From contig JAFRBB010000062.1 in NCBI GenBank assembly GCA_017405085.1, forward strand, positions 1 through 33,680: a stretch of 33,680 nt of DNA, in the 5' to 3' direction. The notes beneath the pieces were generated by a model. The model had not been told where the DNA came from and did not search any database. It saw only the letters and a program-made list of their open reading frames with translations. Origin of the DNA: Eubacteriaceae bacterium (lineage in GTDB: Bacteria; Bacillota; Clostridia; Eubacteriales; Eubacteriaceae). How positions within the stretch are numbered: position 1 is the first letter of the stretch; each line of letters opens with the position of its first letter. Below, piece after piece: positions 7,099 through 15,953 of the stretch. The position numbers were made by a program, and so were the translations under genes.

Positions 7099-10000
7099 TT
7101 ATGGCTCTCCCGGTTTCACCACGTCGTCTTTGGTATAGGCGAAGCGCAACGCTTCCATCCGCAGCGCCATGCCCCGGGTGCCGGCAAAGGAGCCGTTTCG
7201 CACATAGCCCTGCCAGCCGTAGTTTTGCAGATGGACGGCGTATTGGAAGCCTGTGATATATTGGCCATCGGGATCTTTGATGCTGATACACACGGCTTCG
7301 ACCCGTCGGGATTGGCCGGTGGTGCCGAATTCGTATGCGACGTAGTCTTGAGGAATGGTGTAATCTTGGGTTGATTCGACTTTTTTGACAGCCATATCGC
7401 CCACATTTTGCACGTGGGCGTAACCGTCAACTTTGAGGTCTTTGGGAACGATAACCGCCAAATCTTCCACGCGCAGACTTTGGCCGGTGGTGCCGACATC
7501 AGCGGTTTTACCGGGTTCGAGCACTTGATTTTTTTTATCCCAGCCGTAATTTTGCACATGAGCGGCAAAATAAATTGTCGGCATGACGACTGCCTGTTTC
7601 TCGTAAGTGTAAGTATAAGTCATGTCCTCGGTGATCGGCGTGTCGGGGCTCGGCTCGGTATCCCAATTGCCGGCTTTGTAGTAATTGTCGGGCTCGCTGC
7701 CCACGGCGGGAATCTGATCTTGTTTAAGTCTCAGCGTTTCGTCCACATAGCCGGTCAACGTGACGGTTTGGTCTTCCGTGGTGCCGTCATCCCAGGCGCC
7801 ATGCTCGACCTTGAACGTGACGGTATGGCTGACGCGGCTTTTTTCAACGGCGTCCGGAACGGTGACTGTCACGTCATCCGTAGGTTCTCCCGACACAGTG
7901 ACGGTCGACTGACCGGTTCGCTGAACTGTTATTCCTTTTGTCGTTGTGTAATAGGGGCTTGATTGGGGGAATTGATAACCGTAATTCGCCGTATACGTCA
8001 CGGGTTGCATCGGCTCGGTTAAATCCTTTTGTATGGTTAGACCGTTTGGCGTAGCGTGATTGCCGCCGACCAGGGTGACATCGCATGGCTTTTGGGGCCT
8101 TAACCTAGCCTGAGTATTCAAAGGTGTTTTGTATATTGCATCATCAGGGTTGTCAGCTTCAAAATCCGCTCGCGCCTCTTCGTTAGATCGATAATTGGCA
8201 TTGGTTGTGATAACAGCAATTTCAATTCCCAATTTTTTCGGTATGGTCACGCCAATTTTCTGTGTCGGCTGAAGGTTTTTGCCGACGTCGATTTTCACGT
8301 CTTTTGCCAAATAGACATTGTTGGCTGCGTTACTAACTTTATTGCCGGTGATTGCGGGCTTTCCATCCAGTTTAATGTTGGTTGCGGCATAGATGCCGCC
8401 GCCGTTTTGGGTCGCGGTGTTGGCATCAATTCTGCCATCGCTGATATCAAAAGAGCCGCCGGCGACATACACGCCGCCGCCATTTTCGGCATTGTTGCTT
8501 TGCATGGTGCCGCCGGTCATAGTTAAAGTGCCGCCGTTGACATACACGCCGCCGCCATTAGTCGCGGTGTTGACTTGTATGGTGCCGCCGGTCATAGTTA
8601 AAGTGCCGCCGTTGACATACACGCCGCCGCCGTTTTCAGTCGCGGTGTTGTTATTAATTACGCCGCCGCTCATGTTAAAAGTGCCGCCGGTGACATACAC
8701 ACCGCCGCCGTTTTCAGTCGCGGAATTGCTGTCAAAATAGCCGCCGGTCATGGTAAAACTGCCACCGTTGACATACACGCCGCCGCCGTTTTGGGTCGAG
8801 GAATTGTTTTCAAGATGGCCGCCGGTCATGGTAAATCTGCCGCCGTTGACATACACTCCGCCACCGTTTGTGGCATTGTTGCTTTGCATGGTGCCATTGC
8901 TCATGGTGATAGTTCCACCTTTGCCGACATATACGCCGCCGCCATTTGCGGCTTGGTTGCCACTATTCTCATCAACGCCGCCAATGGAGCCCCCTTGCAT
9001 GGTGAAGGTGCCCTTGTTCACATACACGCCGCCGCCGTTGGACGCGGTGTTGCTTTGAATGACAGCGTTAGTGCCTAATGTAAAATCGATGCATGAATAG
9101 ATGCCGCCGCCATTTGTAGCATTGTTGCCTTGAATTGTGCCCTTGGTCATGGTAAAGTGGCTGTTCTCTGCGATATACACGCCGCCGCCATTTGCGGCTT
9201 GGTTGCCACTATTCTCATCAACGCCGCCAATGGTGCCGCCGGTCATGGTAAAGCTGCTGGTATTATATACACCGCCGCCGTTGGCAGTGGCTTTGTTTTT
9301 GTCAATCACTGCGCCATTTTGCATGGTAAAGGTGCCGGTATTATATACACCGCCGCCGTTTTCGGTCGCCGTGTTGCCGGAAAGCGTCCCAGCATTCATA
9401 TTAAAGGTGCAGTCATAGGTCGTTTCGCCTTCGGTGACATTTTTGTCAATAAAGACGCCGCCACCGTTTTGAGTCGCCGTGTTGCCGGAAATGGTGCCGC
9501 TTACCGTTTGGCCTCCTACTGTTGCGCTATTCATGTTAAAGGTGCCGCCGGTACTGACATAGACACCGCCGCCGTTTGCGGCTTGGTTACCACTATTTTC
9601 TTCAGCGCCGCCAATGGTGCCGTCGTTCATATTAAAGGTGCTGTAATAGGTCGTTTCGTCTTCGGTGACTTTTTCCGCGATAAAGACACCGCCGCCGTTT
9701 TGAGTCGCGGTATTGCCGGAAATGGTGCCGCTTATCGTTTGACCCTCTACTGTTGCGCTATTCATGTTAAAGGTGCCGCCGGTACTGACATAGACACCGC
9801 CGCCATTCACGGCTTGGTTGCCACTATTCTCTTCAACGCCGCCAATGGTGCCGCCGGTCATGTTAGATGTGCTACTATAGTGTTTTCCATATTGATTGAC
9901 GAAATCAACGACATACACACCGCCGCCGTTTTGAGTTGCCGTGTTGCCGGAAATAGTGCCGCTTACCGTTTGATCCTCTACTGTTGCGCTACGCATGTTA

Positions 10001-11463
10001 AAAGTGCCGCCGGTATTACACACACCGCCACCGTTTCCGGTCGCATGATTGTTGGAGAGCGTTCCGCCGTCCATATCAAATGTGGGGTTATAGTTATCGC
10101 TATTGTTACCGGCACCATTGTCAATAAACACGCCGCCGCCGTTTCCGGTCGCAGTATTATCCTTAACCGTACCACTGCTCATGGTAAAATAGCCCCTTTG
10201 CGTAATACAGACGCCGCCGCCATAACCATTTTTTTCAACATTGCCAGCATTGTTGTCTTCATTGGCAGTTATGCCGGCCGTGTTGTCGGAAACGATGCCG
10301 CTTACCGTCTGTCCGTTTACTGTTGTGCTATCCATGATAAAGGAGCCGCTGATGACATACACACCGCCGCCATTATTTTTCGCGGTGTTGTTTTGTATCG
10401 TGCCGTTGCTCAAGGTAAAGGTGCCGCCGTTTTTATACACACCGCCGCCATTTTGATTCGCGATGTTGCTTTGTATCGTGCCGCTTTTCATGTTAAAGGT
10501 GCCGCTACTATACACACCGCCTCCAAAATCATTCGCTGTGTTGCCTGAAATTGTTCCGTTATTCATGGTTATGTTTGACGCAGTTACACCGCCGCCTAAG
10601 TCAGCATGATTGTTTTGAATGACGGCGCCATTATTCATGATAAATGGACCATTGGAAAACACACCGCCGCCACTGCCAGCATTGTTGTTTGAAATGGTGC
10701 CGCCATCCATGGTGAAGGTGACGCTACCACTTTTGATATATACACCGCCGCCTTTCGAAGAAGCGGTGTTACCGTTAGTTGAGTCTTCGCTGCCGATCAT
10801 GCCGCCATTCATGGTAAACGCAGAGGTGCTGTCGTATAAAAACACGCCGCCGCCGTATGGTGCGGAGTTGTTTTGAATGGTTCCGCCTTCCATGGTGAAG
10901 GTGCCATTTTTGCCGACAAACACACCGCCTCCGCTTTGATTCGATGTGTTGTCCTCAATGGTTCCGCCTTTCATAATGAAATAGCTTGTATTAGTGTTAT
11001 ATTGATTATGTTGGCCGACGTACACACCGCCGTTGCCAATTCCTTCATCTGTTGTACGGGCACCGGTGATTTTTCCGCTATGATTAGAAGAGCTATCCTC
11101 TAAGGTTAGCCTCCCACCGTCGACAACTCTAATGACATTACCATAGGATTCTAGTGCGCTCAGATTGCGTTTTAAGGTTTTGCCATTGAGGTCAAGCACA
11201 ATGTTTTGATTTCCACCGATTCCCAAGGGATTCCCATACGGAGTCTCTTCTGGGCATGTACAATCAGCTGTCAGCCTAATATTAGCCGTTGAGGAGTTGT
11301 CTATCGCGTTTTTCAATCCCTGCCATGATGATACTTCTTGATAAGTCGGCGTTGTTTGCGGTTCCGTTTGCGCCATCGCCGGGCCGGAAAGCCCAAGCAT
11401 CAGCCCCAGTGTCAGCGCGAAGCCAAGCAGCAGTTGAATGGCTTTTGTCCGAATGGTTTTCAT
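7099..11463 (-). CDS. Giant secreted beta-helix protein with C-terminal ChW repeats
   Basis: A 1454-residue exported protein. Signal peptide at 1-32 (hydrophobic core, cleavage after GPAMA). Residues from about 100 to 1100 are over thirty short repeats of the type GGGVYV..GTFTMxGGTIxxNxA, which predict a right-handed parallel beta-helix similar in style to the GG-x-I repeats of chlamydial Pmp proteins. Then come the shared roughly 75-residue module (HTVTFKVEHGAWDDGTTEDQ) and three ChW (clostridial hydrophobic W) repeats: HVQNYGWD..VGTTGQSLRVE, a degenerate HVQNVGD copy, and HLQNYGWQG..GTRGMALRME. It ends DVVKPGEP without a membrane anchor. An adhesin or surface-layer role is inferred. Ribosome site AGGAGG lies 8 bases before the ATG. 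First gene of a probable two-gene operon with the anchored protein. Confidence 0.88.
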   Translation of the reverse strand: MKTIRTKAIQLLLGFALTLGLMLGLSGPAMAQTEPQTTPTYQEVSSWQGLKNAIDNSSTANIRLTADCTCPEETPYGNPLGIGGNQNIVLDLNGKTLKRNLSALESYGNVIRVVDGGRLTLEDSSSNHSGKITGARTTDEGIGNGGVYVGQHNQYNTNTSYFIMKGGTIEDNTSNQSGGGVFVGKNGTFTMEGGTIQNNSAPYGGGVFLYDSTSAFTMNGGMIGSEDSTNGNTASSKGGGVYIKSGSVTFTMDGGTISNNNAGSGGGVFSNGPFIMNNGAVIQNNHADLGGGVTASNITMNNGTISGNTANDFGGGVYSSGTFNMKSGTIQSNIANQNGGGVYKNGGTFTLSNGTIQNNTAKNNGGGVYVISGSFIMDSTTVNGQTVSGIVSDNTAGITANEDNNAGNVEKNGYGGGVCITQRGYFTMSSGTVKDNTATGNGGGVFIDNGAGNNSDNYNPTFDMDGGTLSNNHATGNGGGVCNTGGTFNMRSATVEDQTVSGTISGNTATQNGGGVYVVDFVNQYGKHYSSTSNMTGGTIGGVEENSGNQAVNGGGVYVSTGGTFNMNSATVEGQTISGTISGNTATQNGGGVFIAEKVTEDETTYYSTFNMNDGTIGGAEENSGNQAANGGGVYVSTGGTFNMNSATVGGQTVSGTISGNTATQNGGGVFIDKNVTEGETTYDCTFNMNAGTLSGNTATENGGGVYNTGTFTMQNGAVIDKNKATANGGGVYNTSSFTMTGGTIGGVDENSGNQAANGGGVYIAENSHFTMTKGTIQGNNATNGGGIYSCIDFTLGTNAVIQSNTASNGGGVYVNKGTFTMQGGSIGGVDENSGNQAANGGGVYVGKGGTITMSNGTMQSNNATNGGGVYVNGGRFTMTGGHLENNSSTQNGGGVYVNGGSFTMTGGYFDSNSATENGGGVYVTGGTFNMSGGVINNNTATENGGGVYVNGGTLTMTGGTIQVNTATNGGGVYVNGGTLTMTGGTMQSNNAENGGGVYVAGGSFDISDGRIDANTATQNGGGIYAATNIKLDGKPAITGNKVSNAANNVYLAKDVKIDVGKNLQPTQKIGVTIPKKLGIEIAVITTNANYRSNEEARADFEADNPDDAIYKTPLNTQARLRPQKPCDVTLVGGNHATPNGLTIQKDLTEPMQPVTYTANYGYQFPQSSPYYTTTKGITVQRTGQSTVTVSGEPTDDVTVTVPDAVEKSRVSHTVTFKVEHGAWDDGTTEDQTVTLTGYVDETLRLKQDQIPAVGSEPDNYYKAGNWDTEPSPDTPITEDMTYTYTYEKQAVVMPTIYFAAHVQNYGWDKKNQVLEPGKTADVGTTGQSLRVEDLAVIVPKDLKVDGYAHVQNVGDMAVKKVESTQDYTIPQDYVAYEFGTTGQSRRVEAVCISIKDPDGQYITGFQYAVHLQNYGWQGYVRNGSFAGTRGMALRMEALRFAYTKDDVVKPGEP
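8390..11060 (-). repeat. In-gene tandem repeat array encoding the beta-helix
   Basis: The coding DNA repeats with a period of roughly 70-100 bases, seen on the plus strand as recurring ACATACACGCCGCCGCC followed by variable AT-richer sequence. A higher-order unit of about 230 bases (for example 9547-9625 and 9777-9855) is nearly identical between copies. Such DNA is prone to slippage and recombination, so the repeat number may vary between strains. Confidence 0.75.
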
Positions 11464-11620
11464 TTCTGTTTCCTCCTGTTCCGTGAATGGAAGCGCTCAC
11501 CATGTTTTGATCGTGGCCATGGCGTTTCCCGCGCGGCGCTTTGACGCGTTGATGGCTCAAAGCCAAATGGTGTTGGCGCCGGGATGTGTATCTGTTGTCA
11601 TGACCTTCTTTTAACATTTT

Positions 11621-11649
11621 ACTATATCACTGTCCGGATGGGTGTTCAA
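11621..11649 (-). promoter_or_regulatory. Promoter of the 1454-residue surface protein
   Basis: TTGAAC (11644-11649) and TATAGT (11621-11626) with a 17-base spacer, both near consensus, on the minus strand. This leaves a leader of about 150 bases before the ATG at 11463. I saw no known riboswitch in that leader; c-di-GMP-I and -II motifs were looked for and not found. Confidence 0.65.
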
Positions 11650-11760
11650 TCTATGGCACTGAACTAAAATGAAAACATGAGAAAATCCGGATTTCAAATG
11701 AGATTTTGGGTGTTCGCTTATGGTGGCTTTCCTCTTTTTGTTGGTCACTTTTCGCGAGAG

Positions 11761-11857
11761 AACCCTTCACACTCCGCTGCGCTACGGATAGCTTTCGTCT
11801 GCCAATCACACTTCGCTTACGCTCGTGTTCTTGGGACGTCAGTTACGTCATCTCGCT
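11761..11857. repeat. Intergenic repeat family C, left copy
   Basis: About 95 bases beginning AACCCTTCACACTCCGCTGC and running to GTCAGTTACGTC. It is repeated in the same orientation at 16853-16947 with roughly 85-90% identity by eye. No protein-coding sense recognised. Confidence 0.7.
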
Positions 11858-11881
11858 GAAGCGAGATGCCACTTTCCCATT

Positions 11882-11940
11882 CCACCCGCTTCGCTCGGTA
11901 AGTTCGCATGGCCCAAATCAAAGATTTGGATGCTCACTTA
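11882..11940. repeat. 59-bp inverted repeat, left arm
   Basis: This stretch (CCACCCGCTTCGCTCGGTAA at its left end) is the reverse complement of 16704-16762 at about 57 of 59 bases. It contains a perfect small hairpin, CCAAATC-AAA-GATTTGG. The pair brackets the adhesin, tetR and SEC-C genes. Confidence 0.75.
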
Positions 11941-11977
11941 ATCAAGGGAAGGCTTATATGTCAGCTTTCCGCAGCAC

Positions 11978-12031
11978 ACTGCCTCCCCTAAATTAGAGGA
12001 GGTGTCGCCCGAAGGGCGACGGAGGGGTTCT
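11978..12031. repeat. CTCCC/GTCGCC hairpin repeat, family B copy
   Basis: An imperfect hairpin CCTCCCCTAA..TTAGAGGAGG followed by GTCGCCCGAAGGGCGAC and GGAGGGGTTC. The same layout is found at 16999-17045 and, in two head-to-head copies, at 20128-20252. This is a common type of structured intergenic repeat in Clostridia. No gene is seen between 11650 and 12132. Confidence 0.65.
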
Positions 12032-12132
12032 GCCGAGAACAATTGGCGGTAACTGTCATAGGTCTTTTCGCCATAACGCCGAAAGAACGGCCGAAGCTAC
12101 TCTTTCAAATCGTCGCGTTGTCGCTCAACAAG

Positions 12133-14889
12133 TCACTTCGGCTCGCCCGGTTTGACCACATCGGGAATCGCGTAGACAAACCGCATCGCTTCCATGCGGA
12201 GACTTCGGCCGGTGGTGCCGACATCGACAGACTTCCCGGGTTCGAGGGTTTTGTTTTCTTTGTCCCATCCCAGATTTTGCACATGGGCGGCAAAATAGAG
12301 GGTGGGAATGATGACGGGTTTTTTGGCGTAGGCGTAGGTATAAACCGTGTCCGCGGTGATCGGCGTGTCGGGGTTCGGCACGGTGTCCCAGTTGCCGGCG
12401 GTATAGCGTTTGTCGGGCTTTTCCCCGACGGCGGGAATCTGATCTTGTTTAAGCTTCAGCGTGTCGCCCTCATAACCGGTCAAGGTGACGGTTTTGTCTT
12501 CTGTGGTGCCGTCATCCCAGGCGCCGTGTTCCACTTTGAAGGTGACCGTTCGGGTGATTCTGCTTTTGGGCGCGTAGGAATAAAAGTAAGTTGTGTTCTG
12601 TGTGATGGGCGTTGTGGTGTCCGGCGTGACATTCCAGCTGCCGGTTTTGTAGCCCGACGACGGTCTGGCGCCGACGGCGGGGATTTGCTCTGGCTTGAGG
12701 ATTTGCTCATTTTTATTGTTGAAGTCCGGCGTCACGGTTTGGTCGCCCGTGGTGCCATCATTCCAGGCGCCGCCGCGAACCTTAAAGGTGACATCATAAA
12801 CGGGGAATTGAAGTTTTTTATAGGTTAACGGCTGACCTGTCGTATTGATATCGATCACGGTTTTGCCTTGTTTTCCCTCTGTATCCGTCCAGCCAAAGCC
12901 TTTCACGTCGTTTTTCACAGAGAGACCATAGACCGCTGCGCCTGTTCCTGAAATGATAACGGATTTTACGTTTTCTTCAATGGTTAGCGGTTTCCCGAAG
13001 GTTGCATAGATGCCGTAACTACCATTTGTGCCATCACCTTCGGCTTTGACGCTTTCGCCGGAAATAGTGACGCCTTCTTGGCCCAAAATGCCATATTGTT
13101 CTCCCTTGGCCTCAACTGTGCCGCTTGTGATTTGAATGAATTTAGAACAGTTGATTCCCATGGCGCCGGTTGCTTCGGTGGAGGTGGTTGTCAAGGTTCC
13201 CTCTCCAGTGATGGTCAAATTTTGGGTGCAGTAAATCCCATGGGAGTTGTGAGTATCCTCATTTTCGGAGTTTGTGTTTGTAAGGGAGTTGGTGTCTTTA
13301 ATCTCCAAATTGAGAGGTTTATCCCCGGCATAGTAAATACAGCCGTATATCAAGGAATCACCGCTTAAGCTGCCCCGGTGCCCGCCTCCGCTGTAAGTAA
13401 AATTCTCTAAGGTCAGGGTGTTGGTCCAGGGATCAAAGCGCCAGCCTGTGCCGGAGAGATGATCGCCGGTGACTTGATCATCGCCGACCCAAAGGTTCAA
13501 GGGAACGGCTCTCAACGCGGCTTGATTTTCCTTTGCGTACACCTCATAAGCCGGGTTATCGGAGGTAAATACGGCCTGTGCCGCGGTGTCATTGGCATAA
13601 TTGGCGTTTGATGTGATATCCTTGTCTGGATTTGCCAAGGTTACGCCAATCTTATCGGAAAGTGTGAGTTCGGTTCCAATACTAATTTTTTTATCGTTAC
13701 CCATATCGTTATGCAGAAAGACATTATTAGCTTTGTTGTTAACGATATTGCCGGTAATTGTGGGCGTTCCTTGCAGTGTGAAACTTTTTCCGGCATAGAT
13801 ACCGCCGCCGTGAGACCCGGCTTTGTTGTTTTGAATGGTGCCGCCGCTGATGGTCATTTGCGTGCTGCTTTCATTCAAATAGATACCGCCGCCGTATGTA
13901 GTAGCAGTATTGCCTGAAATGGTGCCGCCGTTCATCGCCAAAATGCCGTTGCTACCGACATTCACCCCGCCGCTATCATTTTTAGCTTTGTTGCCGGAAA
14001 TTGAGCCGCCGCTCATGGTGATGGTGCCATAGGTAGTGTACACACCGCCGCCGCTAAAAGCGTCATTGTTCGAAATGGTGCCGCCTGAAATGGCGAATTC
14101 TGTGTATAAGCCATTTAAATACACCCCGCCGCCTTGAGAGCCAGCTGTGTTGCTGGAAATGGTGGCGCCTTCTTGCTGCATGAAGAATTTGCTATTAGTA
14201 CCAACGACACTCACCCCGCCGCCATTGATACTTTCGTTGTTTTGAATGGTACCGCCTTCCATGGTGAAGATGCTGCCGTCAGAGACACTCACCCCGCCGC
14301 CGTCACCGGTCGATGAGTTGCCCTCAATTGAACCGCCATTCATGGTAAATTGCGTGTTAGTGTCATTTAAATACACCCCGCCGCCACTGCCTTGGTAGTT
14401 GCTATTAGTTGATGTATTGCCGGTGATTGCGCCGCCGTTCATGGTGAAGGTGCCGTTAGAAGTGACATATACCCCGCCGCCGTTTCCGGATGTATTGCCG
14501 CCGGTGATTGTACCTGTCTGATGAGGCGACAAATCATTTAAGGTTAATGTTCCGCCGTCAATTTTAATGACATGGCCATCGGGTTTTTTCTTGCTCAGAC
14601 CGCGGCTCAAGGTTTTGCCGTTTAAGTCCAGAAAAACAACGTTATTTTGACCGATTGTCAATGGCGCGTTTGGATTGGTCAAATGTGTTCCCAGCTTTAA
14701 ATATGCCGGATTGGTTGATGACGACGCGGTTATCGTATCTTGCAAATCTGTCCAATTGGTTACCGTTGTATAATTATTTTCAGATCCAAACGCAAGCTGA
14801 GCCGCCATCGCCGGGCCGGTCAAACATAGCATCAGCCCCGGTGTCAATATCATCAAGATGCCTAAAATCAAATTAAACTTTATTTTCAC
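12133..14889 (-). CDS. Secreted beta-helix / carbohydrate-binding-like protein with a ChW repeat
   Basis: A 918-residue exported protein, smaller sister of the 1454-residue one. Signal peptide at 1-31 ending GPAMA. Residues about 110-420 are GGGVY..FTMNGGxI..N beta-helix repeats. About 460-680 is a second repetitive beta region opening LWVGDDQVTGDHLSGTGW, a type met in Firmicutes surface proteins. Then follow two copies of the shared 75-residue module (GGAWNDGTTGDQ, HGAWDDGTTEDK) and one ChW repeat (HVQNLGWDKENK..GTTGRSLRMEAM), ending DVVKPGEPK, almost the same tail as its sister. The start chosen is GTG at 14889, because AAGGAGG lies exactly 9 bases upstream; the in-frame ATG at 14898 abuts the ribosome site. 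It has its own promoter and lies downstream of tetR. No membrane anchor. Confidence 0.87.
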   Translation of the reverse strand: MKIKFNLILGILMILTPGLMLCLTGPAMAAQLAFGSENNYTTVTNWTDLQDTITASSSTNPAYLKLGTHLTNPNAPLTIGQNNVVFLDLNGKTLSRGLSKKKPDGHVIKIDGGTLTLNDLSPHQTGTITGGNTSGNGGGVYVTSNGTFTMNGGAITGNTSTNSNYQGSGGGVYLNDTNTQFTMNGGSIEGNSSTGDGGGVSVSDGSIFTMEGGTIQNNESINGGGVSVVGTNSKFFMQQEGATISSNTAGSQGGGVYLNGLYTEFAISGGTISNNDAFSGGGVYTTYGTITMSGGSISGNKAKNDSGGVNVGSNGILAMNGGTISGNTATTYGGGIYLNESSTQMTISGGTIQNNKAGSHGGGIYAGKSFTLQGTPTITGNIVNNKANNVFLHNDMGNDKKISIGTELTLSDKIGVTLANPDKDITSNANYANDTAAQAVFTSDNPAYEVYAKENQAALRAVPLNLWVGDDQVTGDHLSGTGWRFDPWTNTLTLENFTYSGGGHRGSLSGDSLIYGCIYYAGDKPLNLEIKDTNSLTNTNSENEDTHNSHGIYCTQNLTITGEGTLTTTSTEATGAMGINCSKFIQITSGTVEAKGEQYGILGQEGVTISGESVKAEGDGTNGSYGIYATFGKPLTIEENVKSVIISGTGAAVYGLSVKNDVKGFGWTDTEGKQGKTVIDINTTGQPLTYKKLQFPVYDVTFKVRGGAWNDGTTGDQTVTPDFNNKNEQILKPEQIPAVGARPSSGYKTGSWNVTPDTTTPITQNTTYFYSYAPKSRITRTVTFKVEHGAWDDGTTEDKTVTLTGYEGDTLKLKQDQIPAVGEKPDKRYTAGNWDTVPNPDTPITADTVYTYAYAKKPVIIPTLYFAAHVQNLGWDKENKTLEPGKSVDVGTTGRSLRMEAMRFVYAIPDVVKPGEPK

Positions 14890-14918
14890 GGAGTGCATCC
14901 TCCTTCCAATCGCTCTCA

Positions 14919-14947
14919 ATTATATTCAGACATAAAATAACGCTCAA
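14919..14947 (-). promoter_or_regulatory. Promoter of the 918-residue surface protein
   Basis: TTGAGC (14942-14947) and a perfect TATAAT (14919-14924) with a 17-base spacer on the minus strand, about 25 bases before the ribosome site. No TGATAG-type tetR operator is visible here. Confidence 0.75.
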
Positions 14948-15091
14948 CACCCCAATTATCCGGAAGCACCTCGCATCAAAAATGCAATTCAAAGAAATGA
15001 AAAAGGTCAGCTTTATCCTGCTCCACTCTGAGTGCAGCGGACTGCCACGGCTCAATAAAAAATGCCTCTCTAAATAACTTAAAAGCGTTTT

Positions 15092-15739
15092 TCATGGCGT
15101 TCTATACCTCAATATCAGTGCTTCCTTCAGCTTTTCCAGTTCCTTCTCCGCGTCAAACCCATTCTCTGGGATATACACAAGGCCGATGGCGTACCGCGTG
15201 ACCGCCGCCAACATCAAGTGAAGCGTCGTGGAAAACATTTCCTCCTCCGGTTCATCCGTTCGGATGGTGTGATCCTTCTCCGCCTTTTCGTATATCACAT
15301 GAAATTGCGGCTTCAACCCTTCAATGATGTCCCGATAGGGCTGGATGACCTCCTCGCCGATGTGTTCGGCCTGAATGTAAATATTAAAAAACTGATTGAA
15401 ACGCAGCAGGTCGCGTTGATTTCGGTACAGTTCAATGAAGAACTCCAGATAAAAATCAAAAATCTCAGCCGCGGTCATGGTGCTGAAAAACCGGCTTGGT
15501 CTGCGCGCCTGATTGTCGATGATGGCCTGCCCCCATATCCATGTGGCCACCGAGACCACAAGCTCCGGTTTCGTGTTGAAATAACGATAAAGCGTCATCG
15601 TTCCATAACCGCATGCCTTGGCAATCTCGGTCATGGAGACGGATTCAATATTCTTTGTCGTAAACAGCTCATAGGCTTTCTCCAGAAAATGCTTCCGTTT
15701 GCTCGCCATCTGTTCCGCGTCTTTTTCCTTGTTTCGCAT
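15092..15739 (-). CDS. TetR-family transcriptional regulator
   Basis: A 215-residue regulator. Residues about 15-60 form the TetR helix-turn-helix (AYELFTTKNIESVSMTEIAKACGYGTMTLYRYF written in parts: AYELFTTKNIESVSMTEIA, then CGYGTMTLYRYF), and the rest is a helical ligand and dimer domain with no recognisable ligand signature. The start is ATG at 15739 with GGGAGG six bases upstream; the frame stays open to 15790 without a better site. Its promoter -10 lies inside one of two tandem TGATAG-N5-CTATCA operators, so it almost certainly represses itself. It precedes the 918-residue surface gene in the same direction, but that gene has its own promoter without the operator, so control of the adhesin is possible but unproven. 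Confidence 0.9.
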   Translation of the reverse strand: MRNKEKDAEQMASKRKHFLEKAYELFTTKNIESVSMTEIAKACGYGTMTLYRYFNTKPELVVSVATWIWGQAIIDNQARRPSRFFSTMTAAEIFDFYLEFFIELYRNQRDLLRFNQFFNIYIQAEHIGEEVIQPYRDIIEGLKPQFHVIYEKAEKDHTIRTDEPEEEMFSTTLHLMLAAVTRYAIGLVYIPENGFDAEKELEKLKEALILRYRTP

Positions 15740-15792
15740 GAGTATCCTCCCGTCGCAATGTCTGAAACCAAACAAACCTAGCGTTGTCAATG

Positions 15793-15829
15793 TGATAGAT
15801 GGTCTATCATTATGATAGTAAGTCTATCA
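15793..15829. promoter_or_regulatory. Two tandem TetR operators
   Basis: Two 17-bp inverted repeats of the form TGATAG-N5-CTATCA, at 15793-15809 (TGATAGATGGTCTATCA) and 15813-15829 (TGATAGTAAGTCTATCA). Their centres are exactly 20 bp apart, about two helical turns, so two dimers would sit on the same face. The second overlaps the -10 of tetR. Confidence 0.85.
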
Positions 15830-15849
15830 CAATGAATGCCCTTTGTCAA
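15821..15849 (-). promoter_or_regulatory. tetR promoter
   Basis: A perfect -35 TTGACA (15844-15849), a 17-base spacer and -10 TAGACT (15821-15826) on the minus strand. The -10 is inside the operator at 15813-15829. Confidence 0.75.
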
Positions 15850-15881
15850 TTGCGCGACATGACATCACAAAGCAAACGGCC

Positions 15882-15922
15882 AAAAAATAAAAAAGGCTCC
15901 CTCCTCCAAAGGAAGAAAGCCT
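15882..15922 (-). terminator. Intrinsic terminator of the SEC-C gene
   Basis: On the minus strand GGCTTTCTTC pairs with GGGGAGGGAGCC-type sequence (ten pairs, several G-U) around a short loop, followed by TTTTTTATTTTTTGG. It lies about 30 bases after the stop codon at 15954 and separates that gene from the tetR promoter. Confidence 0.85.
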
Positions 15923-15953
15923 GTTATCGGCTGATCACATTGATCTTGACGTG

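Noticed and set aside
9130..10548. A 472-codon open frame on the plus strand, rich in HTAA/AAI repeats
   Set aside because: It is the antisense shadow of the beta-helix repeats in the 1454-residue gene; it has no ribosome site and its composition follows from the reverse complement of GGGVY coding.
8390..11060. Regularly spaced repeats that could suggest a CRISPR array
   Set aside because: The repeats are in frame within a long coding sequence, vary in length and sequence, and encode a consistent protein repeat; there are no cas genes.
11463..11613. c-di-GMP riboswitch in the leader of the large surface gene
   Set aside because: Expected because of the nearby EAL protein and adhesin role, but neither class I nor class II conserved cores were recognisable in the 150-base leader.
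11677..11996. Small plus-strand open frames in the repeat island
   Set aside because: They lie wholly in intergenic repeats that recur at 16704-17050 with frame-breaking differences, so they are not conserved as protein.
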